Below are positions 6,804 to 14,196 of a stretch of DNA of 41,168 nt, piece by piece. A program made the translations under genes and the position numbers. Location: NCBI GenBank assembly GCA_005887895.1, contig VBPC01000270.1:1-41168 (forward strand). Direction: 5' to 3'. Each line of letters starts with the position of its first letter. The first letter of the stretch is position 1. The notes under the pieces were generated by a model. It had not been told where the DNA came from. It ran no database searches and worked only from the letters and a program-made list of their open reading frames with translations. This stretch comes from Candidatus Rokuibacteriota bacterium. Lineage in GTDB: Bacteria > Methylomirabilota > Methylomirabilia > Rokubacteriales > CSP1-6.

Positions 6804-8468
6804 TCAAGTTAATCGTGGCAGGCGGGCGCAAATACGCGCCGCCGTGCGAGTGCCCCACTCGAATGCCTCCTCGAAGAGCGAGAATCCCGAGAGGTCGCCG
6901 TGAGCGAGATGCACGGGCCCGCTCAGGGCCGCCGCGGCGGCGGCGCGCGCGGCGCCGCACACGAAGCCCACCTCCGGACGCACCATGGCGTGGCCGTAGC
7001 GCATGACGTCGAGTCGCCGCACCTCGCGGGCGAGCTCGGGATGCGGGCGCGCCAGGTCGCGCAGCACGCCGTCGCGCAGCGTCGCCCACGAGGCATCGAG
7101 CAGCGCGCGGCGCGTCGCGGCGGGATCCGGCCCCGGATAGGAGCGGTAGTACGTGAGCACCGTCGGTCCCGGGTGCGAGCGCAGCGACTGGTGGGTGGCG
7201 ACGACGTAGCCGAGCGCAGGGCTGTCGTACAGCACGTTGTCCCACGCGAGCGGCGCGCCGCCGGCGCCGGTCGGAGCACGATCGAGATGAAGATTGGCGA
7301 CGAGCCACGGTGCGTAGCGGAACGCGGCGGCGAACGCCGGGGGTCGCTCGCGCCACGGACGATAGAGGCGCGCCGCGACGAACACCGGGCACGCCAGCAC
7401 CACCTCGCGGGCGACGATGCGACGCGTGCGTTCGGCGCGCGCGTCGTAGGCATCGACCGCCACGCCGCCGGCGACCGGCTCCACGTTGACGACGAGCTGG
7501 CCGAGGCGGACGCGGTCGGCCACCGGCTCCGCCAGCCGGCGGGTCAGCCAGCCGTTGCCCTCCGGCCACGTGAGCACGACGTCGCCGTACTCGGGATCGG
7601 CGTCGCGCGCGGCGTGATAGTGGACGCCGGCCCACGCGGACGTGTGGGCGAGATCGCTGCCGAAGTCGTCGCGACAGCCGTACTCGACCCACCAGCGCAG
7701 GCGCGGCGACGTGTAGCCGCGCGCCGTCAGGAAGTCGGCCATGGAAACGCGATCCAGCTCGGCGAAGGCGCCGGGCGCCCCCGCCGCGCGCGGCACGGCG
7801 AAGGCGCGGCGGCCGGCGCCGTCCCGCCAGCGACGATAGCCGTCCATCTCCTGCCGGAAGCGCTCGAGCTGGGCGCGGTCCTCGGCGCCGGCGCCGGGCG
7901 CCGGGAACAGCCCCTCGTGCCAGCGGCCGAGCAGGAACAGCCGCTCCTGCGGGGCGTGGCACAGGTGCCGCTCGTCGTAGACTGGACGGCCGGCGCGATC
8001 GACGCCCTCGATGACGCCGACCTCGCGCAGCAGCGTTCGTACCCCATGCGCGGCCTGGCCCGGCAGCGGCAGGTAGTGCGCGCCCCAGGGATAGCCGGTC
8101 ACGGCCGAGACGCTCGACCGCGCGTTGCCGCCGGGCGTGTCCTCCAGCTCGAGCACGACGAGATCGCGAACGCCGGCACGCGCGAGCTGCCAGGCCGCCG
8201 ACAGTCCGGCGACGCCGCCGCCGACGATGGCCACGGCAACGCGCTCCGCCCCCGACGGCGGCGGCAGCCGTCCGGGCTCGCGCAGGAGATGCCCGAGCCG
8301 GTGCCCGGCGCCGACGATCTCGCCCTCGAGCGAGCTCGCGACGCTCGCGCGACACCCGCCCGCCGCCAGCACCGCCGCCCCACCCGCCAGCAATTCACGT
8401 CGGGTGAATCGAGGAGCGTCACGGGTTCCCCGCGACGCTCCGAGCCGCGGGGGGGTGGGGGGGGCCAT
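6804..8468 (-). CDS. Tat-exported FAD/NAD(P)-binding oxidoreductase (amine-oxidase-like)
   Basis: A 554-aa flavoprotein. A twin-arginine signal FTRRELLAGGAAVLAAGGC precedes the Rossmann dinucleotide motif VAIVGGGVAGLSAAW (near 78-92) and an E-rich strand VVLELEDTPGG, the pattern of the NAD(P)-binding-8/amine-oxidase superfamily; the C-terminus has the usual FAD-closing GDLSGFSLFEEAFEWG. It probably oxidises a substrate outside the inner membrane. Being directly after an aminopropyltransferase-like gene, a polyamine-like substrate is conceivable but unproven. Start choice is uncertain: GTG 8513, GTG near 8483 and ATG 8468 are all in frame, and the last lies in the loop of a repeat hairpin. I use ATG 8468, which puts the twin Arg about 22 residues in. 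Confidence 0.85.
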   Translation of the reverse strand: MAPPTPPRLGASRGTRDAPRFTRRELLAGGAAVLAAGGCRASVASSLEGEIVGAGHRLGHLLREPGRLPPPSGAERVAVAIVGGGVAGLSAAWQLARAGVRDLVVLELEDTPGGNARSSVSAVTGYPWGAHYLPLPGQAAHGVRTLLREVGVIEGVDRAGRPVYDERHLCHAPQERLFLLGRWHEGLFPAPGAGAEDRAQLERFRQEMDGYRRWRDGAGRRAFAVPRAAGAPGAFAELDRVSMADFLTARGYTSPRLRWWVEYGCRDDFGSDLAHTSAWAGVHYHAARDADPEYGDVVLTWPEGNGWLTRRLAEPVADRVRLGQLVVNVEPVAGGVAVDAYDARAERTRRIVAREVVLACPVFVAARLYRPWRERPPAFAAAFRYAPWLVANLHLDRAPTGAGGAPLAWDNVLYDSPALGYVVATHQSLRSHPGPTVLTYYRSYPGPDPAATRRALLDASWATLRDGVLRDLARPHPELAREVRRLDVMRYGHAMVRPEVGFVCGAARAAAAAALSGPVHLAHGDLSGFSLFEEAFEWGTRTAARICARLPRLT

Positions 8469-8483
8469 CTCGGGGCCCCCCAC
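8411..8483. repeat. Two-hairpin repeat element (single copy)
   Basis: This is one copy of the window's main repeat family. Stem A is GGAGCGTC (8413-8420) with GACGCTCC (8434-8441), 8 perfect pairs; stem B is the G-run plus GGCC arm around 8455-8466 with GGCCCCCC to 8481. It starts 3 nt after the stop codon of the aminopropyltransferase-like gene (read on the minus strand) and runs into the 5' end of the FAD gene. Stem A differs from the GAGCGCC form elsewhere by paired C-to-T and G-to-A changes. Confidence 0.8.
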
Positions 8484-8485
8484 CT

Positions 8486-9985
8486 CTAAAGCGACGGAAA
8501 GATCCTCTGCCACTCGGCGCCGTAGTACTGGACGAGGATCTGGTTATCGAGGCGGTTCACCTCCACGGGCACCGCCGCCATGTCGGGCGGGAACACGAAG
8601 AGCGCCGGCGTGGCCTCGGTGGTGAGGAAGCGCAGCCCGTCGGGATAGGCGCGTGGCGCCGCCGGCGGCTCGAGCCCGGCCAGGACGAAGCCCCACTCGC
8701 CGAACGACGGCACGTAGACATGGTAGGGGCGCGCCGCCAGCCCCGCGCTCCGCAGGGTCTCGACGATGCACCAGAACGAGCGCCGGGCGAACATCGGGGA
8801 CGTGGCCTGCACGCTCACGAGGCCGCCCGGCGCCAGCCGCGCGCGCAGCAGGCGGTAGAAGCTGCGCGAGTAGAGCTTGCCGAGCGAGAAGTTGTGGGGA
8901 TCCGGAAAATCGACGATGACCACGTCGAACGCCTCGCGCGTCTGGCCCAGCCAGACGAAGGCGTCCGCGTTGACGACGCGCACGCGGGGATCGCGCAGGG
9001 CGCCGCCGTTGACGGCGATCAGCACCGGATTGTGGCTGAAGAGGCGCGTCATCTCGGGGTCGAGGTCCACCAGCGTCACCGACTGCACGGCCGGATATTT
9101 CACGATCTCGCGCACCGCCAGGCCGTCGCCGCCCCCGAGGACGAGGACCCGACGCGGCGCGGCGTGGGCGGCCACGGCCGGGTGCACGAGCGCCTCGTGA
9201 TACCGGTATTCGTCGCGCGAGGAAAACTGCAGGTGCCCGTTCAGGAAGAGCCGCAGGTCGTCGGTCCAGCGCGTGAGGACGATGCGCTGGTAGGCCGAGG
9301 TGCGGGCCAGGATGATCTCGTCGGCGTACAAGCGCTCCTCCGACCACGTCGTGATGCGCTCGGCCGCCAGCGCGCCGCCGCCGAGACACACGAGCGCGGC
9401 GACCGCCAGACCGCGCAGGTAGCCGGCCGTGGCCAGCTCGCGCCGGAAGATCCACGTCGACCACAGTCCCACGGCCACGTTGGCCAGCCCGACCAGCAGC
9501 GAGGTGCGGATCAGGCCCAGACGCGGCACCAGCAGCAGCGGGAACAGCAGCGAGGCGAGCAGGGCCCCGGCGTAGTCGAGGGAGAGCACCTGGGCCACCA
9601 GCTCGCTGAAGGCCAGCCGGCCGCGCAGCAAGCGCAGGAGCAGCGGGATCTCCAGGCCGACGAGCACGCCGACGACGCCGACCAGGCCGTAGAGCACGAC
9701 GCGAAAGTGCGGCGTCTGGGCGAAGGCGACGAAGAGCACGGTGGTCGTCCAGCCGCCGACCAGACCGACCGCGATCTCGACCTCGACGAAGCGGGCGGCC
9801 ACCCCGCGGCGGACGTAGCGCGAGAGGAAGGAGCCCACCCCCATGGCGAACAGGTAGGCGCCGATCACCGTGGAGAATTGCGTGATCGAGTCGCCCAGCA
9901 GGTAGGAGGCGGCCGCCGCCGCCACCAGCTCGTAGACGAGCCCGGCGGTGGCGACGACGACGACGCTGACGTAGATCGCCGACAC
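8486..9985 (-). CDS. Membrane-anchored spermidine-synthase-like aminopropyltransferase
   Basis: A 499-aa protein with about six to seven N-terminal membrane helices (residues 1-215) and a C-terminal SpeE-type domain. The latter shows the decarboxylated-SAM/SAM-binding strand VLVLGGGDGLAVREI (near 300-314), VTLVDLDPEM, and the catalytic-region VIVDFPDPHNFSLGKLY. Family function is aminopropyl transfer to a polyamine or a related reaction; the true substrate of these membrane forms is unknown. The open frame extends 38 codons upstream, but that part overlaps the DUF350 gene; GTG 9985 just after the DUF350 stop gives a clean membrane-protein start (SAIYVSVVVVATAG). It fits the SPFH/DUF4178/DUF350 gene neighbourhood, where polyamine-type enzymes recur. 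Confidence 0.9.
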   Translation of the reverse strand: MSAIYVSVVVVATAGLVYELVAAAAASYLLGDSITQFSTVIGAYLFAMGVGSFLSRYVRRGVAARFVEVEIAVGLVGGWTTTVLFVAFAQTPHFRVVLYGLVGVVGVLVGLEIPLLLRLLRGRLAFSELVAQVLSLDYAGALLASLLFPLLLVPRLGLIRTSLLVGLANVAVGLWSTWIFRRELATAGYLRGLAVAALVCLGGGALAAERITTWSEERLYADEIILARTSAYQRIVLTRWTDDLRLFLNGHLQFSSRDEYRYHEALVHPAVAAHAAPRRVLVLGGGDGLAVREIVKYPAVQSVTLVDLDPEMTRLFSHNPVLIAVNGGALRDPRVRVVNADAFVWLGQTREAFDVVIVDFPDPHNFSLGKLYSRSFYRLLRARLAPGGLVSVQATSPMFARRSFWCIVETLRSAGLAARPYHVYVPSFGEWGFVLAGLEPPAAPRAYPDGLRFLTTEATPALFVFPPDMAAVPVEVNRLDNQILVQYYGAEWQRIFPSL

Positions 9986-9999
9986 GTCGGTCCGCCCGG

Positions 10000-10221
10000 T
10001 CAGCGGATCGCGGAGGCCACGATGATCGAGATCCCGACCGCCACCGCGCCCACCACGATGGCCAGCGCGGAGTTCTTCTCGTCGATGATCTCCCGCCACA
10101 GGTGGTACGGCGTGAGCCGGTCGACGACCACGAACGCCACGCCGAAGATCACCAGCCCCATCGTGGCGTAGACGAGCGCGGCGATCATCGGGCCCCAGTG
10201 AATCTCCGGTATCGTCATCAT
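10000..10221 (-). CDS. DUF350 (YjfL-type) small membrane protein
   Basis: The 73-aa protein has two hydrophobic helices, near 12-31 (MIAALVYATMGLVIFGVAFV) and 51-71 (ALAIVVGAVAVGISIIVASA), with DRLTPYHLWREI between. This is the DUF350 pattern, a family of unknown biochemical role found beside SPFH proteins, DUF4178 proteins and polyamine-type enzymes. The ATG at 10221 overlaps the stop of the preceding gene; a second ATG follows at once (10218). GGGAG lies 4-8 nt upstream. It is easily lost inside a longer overlapping frame, but spacing and translation support it strongly. Confidence 0.85.
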   Translation of the reverse strand: MMTIPEIHWGPMIAALVYATMGLVIFGVAFVVVDRLTPYHLWREIIDEKNSALAIVVGAVAVGISIIVASAIR

Positions 10222-10397
10222 TTCGCTCCCGTGTAGGCCCGCCCCCCGTAGGTCGAGCGATACGATCCCGGGTTGTCGCGGACCGATTTGGGGACCATCT
10301 TCCGCTCGGTGACGTCGCTCGGGCTCCAGCCCGTGAACTGCGCCCACGTCAGCGCGGCCAGCACGAGGCCGCCGAAGACGGCGTAGGTTTTGACCAT
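10218..10397 (-). CDS. Small single-pass membrane protein (59 aa)
   Basis: The 59-aa product starts at ATG 10397, overlapping the DUF4178 stop as TGATG, and stops overlapping the DUF350 start. Residues 1-20 form a membrane anchor or signal (MVKTYAVFGGLVLAALTWAQ); the rest is a short polar tail ending with the Gly/Tyr-rich SYRSTYGGRAYTGAK. I do not know a named family. Tight coupling on both sides suggests it is a component of the SPFH/DUF4178/DUF350 membrane system. Confidence 0.75.
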   Translation of the reverse strand: MVKTYAVFGGLVLAALTWAQFTGWSPSDVTERKMVPKSVRDNPGSYRSTYGGRAYTGAK

Positions 10398-11671
10398 CAG
10401 TCGTCGCCCCCGCTCGAGCCGGACGACGAGTGGTCGCTCTCTCTCCAGCGTCGCTGCTCGAAGGCGAGCTTGCGGAACCAGAACAACAGCGGGGGAACGA
10501 CCAGCAGTCCCAGCGCCAGCCAGAGCCACAGCGGGCGGGGCACGTCGCGCGTGAGCTGCACCCGCCAGCCGATGTGCTGGGGCGGTCCTTCCGGCTCCAC
10601 GACGAGAACATAGGTGCCGGACTCGACCGACGGCAGGTAAACGCGGTCCCAGTTCGAGCCCTCCGACCAGTAGCCGTCGCTGTCGCGTCCGGAGTAGAAG
10701 CCCACCTCGCGGCCGAAGCTCCTGGCCACGCCGGTGACGTCGTTGACGAGCGAGAGGTTGAAGTACACCCAGTTGTTGGCGACCGTCGTCGAGACGTCGA
10801 CGCGCAGGTTGGAGGTTCGCCCGGTGACGTCGAACGGCTCGCTGACGACCGCCGGCGACTCCGCCGAGCCCGGCCGGTACTCGCCGCTGACATCGAGCAC
10901 GAGGCGCTGCTGCGCCGCCATGAGGAAGACGAGGTGGACGAGCACGGCCGCCGCGATGAAGCCGAGCATCAGCTGACCGACGCCGGCGCCGCGGCCGGCG
11001 TAGGGCGACGGCTGGGTGGCGCCGACGCCGCGGCGCTCGGGCGGGGCGCCCGGCAGGCCGAACGCCGTCCAGACCGTGGCGCCGTCCACGTACTCGCCGC
11101 TCGACCACGTCGTCTCCTCGGCCGTCCGCTCGGAGGACAGGATCTTCGGCGGCCGGATCCAGTCCTCGACGACGGCCCGCTCGCCGACCCTGGCCTGCCA
11201 GGGCAGCTCGCCCGCCACCGCGGCCACCTCGGCCGTCGCCGTCGAGAAGTGGGCATACGTCTCGCCCAGAGAGGTCGCCCGCCGCCCGCGGATCGTCGGC
11301 ACGCCGGGAGCGGCCTTCGCCAGCGTCCAGTGGCCGTGGTACTCCACGAGCCAGCGGAAGCCGAGCGTCGGATTGTGCAGCAGGTATTCGCACCAGGTGA
11401 AGACCTCGTCGCCGACGGTGCGACGGACGACGTAGCCGATGACCTCCCAGGCGTCGCCGCCCAGCTTGCCGCGGGTGCCGAGCGGGATCGGCGGCGTGAC
11501 ACGCGTCTGCTCGTAGCGCGCGATCAGCCGGGCGTCGGGATCCTGGGCGTCGAGCACGGCGCCGCAGTTGCCGCAGACGACGCTGACCGACCGGCCGGGC
11601 GCACGGATCTGCAGCGCGGCGCCGCAGCTGCGGCAGGTCAGCGACGACGCCGCCGTCGGCGGCGGGGTCAG
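10397..11671 (-). CDS. DUF4178 membrane protein with N-terminal zinc ribbon
   Basis: A protein of about 424 aa. It begins with a zinc ribbon (CRSCG and CGNCG near 13-35), then a DUF4178 domain (GDAWEVIGYVVRRTVGDE, near 66-150), a hydrophobic helix near 264-285, an extracytoplasmic beta-rich region, and a second helix near 380-400 (LWLWLALGLLVVPPLLFWF) before a Ser/Gly/Asp tail. No ATG, GTG or TTG lies in frame before the ribbon; the frame most likely starts at CTG 11671, overlapping the upstream stop (CTGA) with GAGGG just before. DUF4178 proteins recur with SPFH and DUF350 genes in envelope-stress-type loci; biochemical role unknown. Confidence 0.8.
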   Translation of the reverse strand: MTPPPTAASSLTCRSCGAALQIRAPGRSVSVVCGNCGAVLDAQDPDARLIARYEQTRVTPPIPLGTRGKLGGDAWEVIGYVVRRTVGDEVFTWCEYLLHNPTLGFRWLVEYHGHWTLAKAAPGVPTIRGRRATSLGETYAHFSTATAEVAAVAGELPWQARVGERAVVEDWIRPPKILSSERTAEETTWSSGEYVDGATVWTAFGLPGAPPERRGVGATQPSPYAGRGAGVGQLMLGFIAAAVLVHLVFLMAAQQRLVLDVSGEYRPGSAESPAVVSEPFDVTGRTSNLRVDVSTTVANNWVYFNLSLVNDVTGVARSFGREVGFYSGRDSDGYWSEGSNWDRVYLPSVESGTYVLVVEPEGPPQHIGWRVQLTRDVPRPLWLWLALGLLVVPPLLFWFRKLAFEQRRWRESDHSSSGSSGGDD

Positions 11672-12300
11672 CGCCAGCCCTCGAACTCGCGCAGGCCGCG
11701 CAGGGCCAGCGCCGGGAAGTCCACCATCTCGCCCAGGTAGACCTTCGGCGCGCCGTCGCCATAGTCGAGCGTCGCGAAGCGGGCGGTGTCGTTGCGCAGA
11801 TCGGCCGCGGCCGTCGGCGAGCCGCCGCCGACGCGGAACGGCAGCTCGCCCTCGCCGCCGACGATCTCGGCCCGGCGGACGTCGGTCACCTCGTAGCCGA
11901 CGCCGCCCAGCGTGATCCGCAGACCGGGCCGCAGGCTCTCCCACGCCGGCAGCGGCTCCGGCACCGTCGTCTCGAACGAGATCGAGTACTCCCCGGCCGC
12001 CTCGCCGAGCCAGCCGCCGCGGCCGTCGTCGAAGATGCAGTACCACTCGTTCCAGCCGCCCTGCGCCCATCGCACCTGCACCCGCCCGACCACGGCGAAG
12101 TGCGTGGAGCGCCAGACGCCCTCGGCGCCGAGCTGCAGCGGCGAGGCGTCGTCCACGAGGGCGGCCATGACGCCGATATGCTCGACGTCGAGGTCACGAC
12201 GGATGAGGGTGGCGCGGCAGTATCCGCAGACCGCGAGCAGCGACTGCGCCCCCGTAAACTTCACGGGCGCCCCGCACGACGGACAGCTCACCTCACGCAC
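11668..12300 (-). CDS. DUF4178 protein with N-terminal zinc ribbon (soluble)
   Basis: This 210-aa protein starts with a zinc ribbon (CPSCG and CGYCR, within residues 1-32) followed by a DUF4178-type domain (HFAVVGRVQVRWAQGGWNEW, then WLGEAAGEYSISFE). It has no membrane helix. It is a shorter paralogue of the next gene, so the pair probably works together. Start: GTG 12300 (alternative GTG 12291); the open frame continues far upstream only because the 87-bp repeat units are a multiple of three. The spacing to the SPFH gene is filled by that repeat array. Confidence 0.85.
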   Translation of the reverse strand: MREVSCPSCGAPVKFTGAQSLLAVCGYCRATLIRRDLDVEHIGVMAALVDDASPLQLGAEGVWRSTHFAVVGRVQVRWAQGGWNEWYCIFDDGRGGWLGEAAGEYSISFETTVPEPLPAWESLRPGLRITLGGVGYEVTDVRRAEIVGGEGELPFRVGGGSPTAAADLRNDTARFATLDYGDGAPKVYLGEMVDFPALALRGLREFEGWR

Positions 12301-12304
12301 TGTC

Positions 12305-12810
12305 GAGGAGCGCCACGGCTCCGCCGGGGCGCGACGAGCGTCGGGGGGCGTGGGGCCCAGGTCGGAGCCCCGCACGCCGTTAACCACTCCAGAGGAGCGC
12401 CACGGCCGCGCCGGGGCGCGACGAACGTTGGGGGGTATGGGGGCCATGTCGGGGCCCCGCACGACCTTAACCACTCCAGAGGAGCGCCACGGCCGCGCCG
12501 GGGCGCGACGAACGTTGGGGGGTATGGGGGCCAGGTCGGGGCCCCGCACGACCTCAACCACTCCAGAGGAGCGCCACGGCCGCGCCGGGGCGCGACGAAC
12601 GTTGGGGGGTATGGGGGCCATGTCGGGGCCCCGCACGACCTTAACCACTCCAGAGGAGCGCCACGGCCGCGCCGGGGCGCGGCGAACGTTGGGGGGTATG
12701 GGGGCCATGTCGGGGCCCCGCACGACGTTAACCACTCCAGAGGAGCGCCACGGCCGCGCCGGGGCGCGACGAACGTTGGGGGGTATGGGGGCCATGTCGG
12801 GGCCCCCATA
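12305..12810. repeat. Six-unit 87-bp tandem array of the two-hairpin repeat
   Basis: Units start at 12305, 12392, 12479, 12566, 12653 and 12740, exactly 87 bp apart; the last ends near 12810, abutting the SPFH gene stop. Each unit has stem A (GCGCC...GGCGC with an inner CGGC/GCCG), a CGAACG block, stem B (GGGGCC...GGCCCC) and a 17-20-bp linker GCACGACCTTAACCACTCCA. Units 2-6 are nearly identical, and the first is diverged, as expected for an old edge copy. Because 87 is divisible by three, several frames stay open on both strands, giving spurious ORFs of Arg/Pro/Gly composition. It sits inside an operon, not between transcription units. Confidence 0.95.
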
Positions 12811-13857
12811 TCAATTGGCTTGGGGGGCTCCGCACTCGGGGCAGAACTTGCTGGCCTTGTCGAGCCGCGCATTGCAGCGGGGGCACGTGAGCGCCTGGGC
12901 GGCGCCGCACTCGGGACAGAAGCGCGCGCCCGCCGGCATGGGCTTCGCGCAGCGCGCGCACGTGCCGGGGGCCGGCCGCGCGGCCGGTGCGGCCGCCCCG
13001 GCTTGCGACACGGCCTGGGTCATGGCCTGCCCCATCGCGATGCCGGCGCCGATGCCGGCGCCGGCCCCGGCGGCGCCGCCCTCGTTGGCGGCGGCCACCG
13101 GGATCGACTGCGCGGTCTGGAACTGCGTGTAGCGGCCGAGATCGCCGACGACGTTCATGCCGATCCGCTCGTCGAGCCGCTTCTGCAGCTCGTCGGGGAG
13201 GGAGACGTTCTCCACCTGGAAGTTCTCCAGCGAGAGCCCGAGGTCGGCGAACATCGGTCGCAGCTTGTCCGCGATCGCCGCGCCCAGCTCGGCCTGGTTG
13301 GCCGCCATGTCGAGGAACGGCACGTTGCTCTCGGCGAAGTGATCGGTGAGCACGGCGACGACGGTGTTGCGCAGCTGGCCCTCGACGTCGCCGACCCCGT
13401 AGGTGTCGCGGCTGCCGGAGACCTTCTGGTAGAAGACCCTGGGCGCGGCGATCTTGAACGTGTAGATGCCGAACGCCCGGAGGCGGACGGCACCGAACTC
13501 GCGGTCGCGGATCGTGATCGGGTTGGACGTCCCCCACTTCTGGTTCAGGCGCAGCCGCGTCGAGAAGAAGTAGACGTCGCTCTTGAACGGCGACTCGAAC
13601 ATCTTGTCCCAGTTGGCGAGGTCGGTCAGGATCGGGATGTTCTGCGTCTTGATCGTGTGCTGGCCGGGCCCGAACAGATCGGCCGGCTTGCCCTGGTGCA
13701 CGAACAGCGCCGCCTGGGTCTCGCGCACGGTGAGCTGGGCGCCCTGCTGGATCTCCATGTCGCGCATGGGGAAGCGCCAGGCGAGGACCTCGTCGCCCTC
13801 CTCGGTCCACTGGATGATGTCGATGAACTGCTTCTTGACGAAGTCAAGAAAACCCAT
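12811..13857 (-). CDS. SPFH-domain (YdjI-type) protein with two C-terminal zinc ribbons
   Basis: A 348-aa protein. Residues 1-245 form the SPFH/virion-core-like domain of the YdjI family (IIQWTEEGDEVLAWRFPM at the start, then an extended beta region and VENVSLPDELQKRLDERIG). A Gly/Ala-rich linker (258-300) leads to two zinc ribbons: CARC...CPECG and CPRC...CPECG. There is no membrane helix; members associate with membranes as scaffolds in envelope stress responses. Start ATG 13857 has GGGAGG 8 nt upstream and a good promoter. It is first in the operon with DUF4178, DUF350 and the aminopropyltransferase-like gene, but the repeat array separates it from them. Confidence 0.92.
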   Translation of the reverse strand: MGFLDFVKKQFIDIIQWTEEGDEVLAWRFPMRDMEIQQGAQLTVRETQAALFVHQGKPADLFGPGQHTIKTQNIPILTDLANWDKMFESPFKSDVYFFSTRLRLNQKWGTSNPITIRDREFGAVRLRAFGIYTFKIAAPRVFYQKVSGSRDTYGVGDVEGQLRNTVVAVLTDHFAESNVPFLDMAANQAELGAAIADKLRPMFADLGLSLENFQVENVSLPDELQKRLDERIGMNVVGDLGRYTQFQTAQSIPVAAANEGGAAGAGAGIGAGIAMGQAMTQAVSQAGAAAPAARPAPGTCARCAKPMPAGARFCPECGAAQALTCPRCNARLDKASKFCPECGAPQAN

Positions 13858-13895
13858 CCAGCACCTCCCAGGGAAACGAGTCGCGACCTTCGATC

Positions 13896-13925
13896 ACTGT
13901 AGGTCGCCGGGCCGAGCCGAGTCAA
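13896..13925 (-). promoter_or_regulatory. Promoter of the SPFH/DUF4178 operon
   Basis: On the minus strand TTGACT (13925-13920) and TACAGT (13901-13896) are separated by 18 nt, about 40 nt before the SPFH ATG, leaving a leader of about 30 nt with GGGAGG. Confidence 0.6.
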
Positions 13926-13943
13926 GGAACGGAAGCCAGACGG

Positions 13944-13973
13944 TTGACCACGCGGCGAGCGCTGCGGTACGAT
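13944..13973 (+). promoter_or_regulatory. Promoter of the small basic protein, nearly leaderless
   Basis: TTGACC (13944-13949) and TACGAT (13968-13973) are 18 nt apart. The ATG is only 8 nt after the -10, so the transcript would begin at or next to the start codon. It diverges from the SPFH promoter. Confidence 0.55.
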
Positions 13974-13981
13974 TCGCCGCC

Positions 13982-14170
13982 ATGAAAAAGCCTGCAGCCA
14001 AGTCGAAGAGCATCGCGAAGACCAAGCCCGGTCCGGCGAAAGCCGGCACCGCGGCCAAGAGCACGGCACGACCGGCCCCGAAGGTCGCGAGGTCGGCTGG
14101 ACCGGTCGCCTACACGCCGTCGCCCCTGAAGAGCGACGGCTGGCCGCCGTTCCGCTACCCAATGCAGTAG
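13982..14170 (+). CDS. Small basic Lys/Ala/Pro-rich protein (62 aa)
   Basis: The 62-aa product is a lysine/alanine/proline-rich chain (residues 1-42, like a histone-H1-type tail) followed by a conserved-looking aromatic end, GWPPFRYPMQ. No family is recognised. It could bind nucleic acid through its basic part, but that is only composition. A well-formed promoter directly upstream and the lack of Shine-Dalgarno point to a leaderless mRNA, which supports the ATG at 13982 over longer upstream-open versions. It lies 26 bp before the EEP gene and may be co-transcribed with it. Confidence 0.65.
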   Translation: MKKPAAKSKSIAKTKPGPAKAGTAAKSTARPAPKVARSAGPVAYTPSPLKSDGWPPFRYPMQ

Positions 14171-14196
14171 CGCGGCGCCCGGGGCCGGCGGGCCCG

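Noticed and set aside
10000-10893. 297-codon frame ending in DUF350
   Set aside because: Only the last 73 codons (from ATG 10221) resemble a protein; the rest overlaps the 59-aa and DUF4178 genes out of frame.
12305-12810. CRISPR array
   Set aside because: The whole 87-bp unit repeats, including what would be spacers, and there are no cas genes.
12100-13902. Frames running through the 87-bp array on both strands as repeat proteins
   Set aside because: They stay open only because 87 is divisible by three. The composition changes abruptly at repeat edges, and the parts outside the array are antisense to or upstream of real genes.
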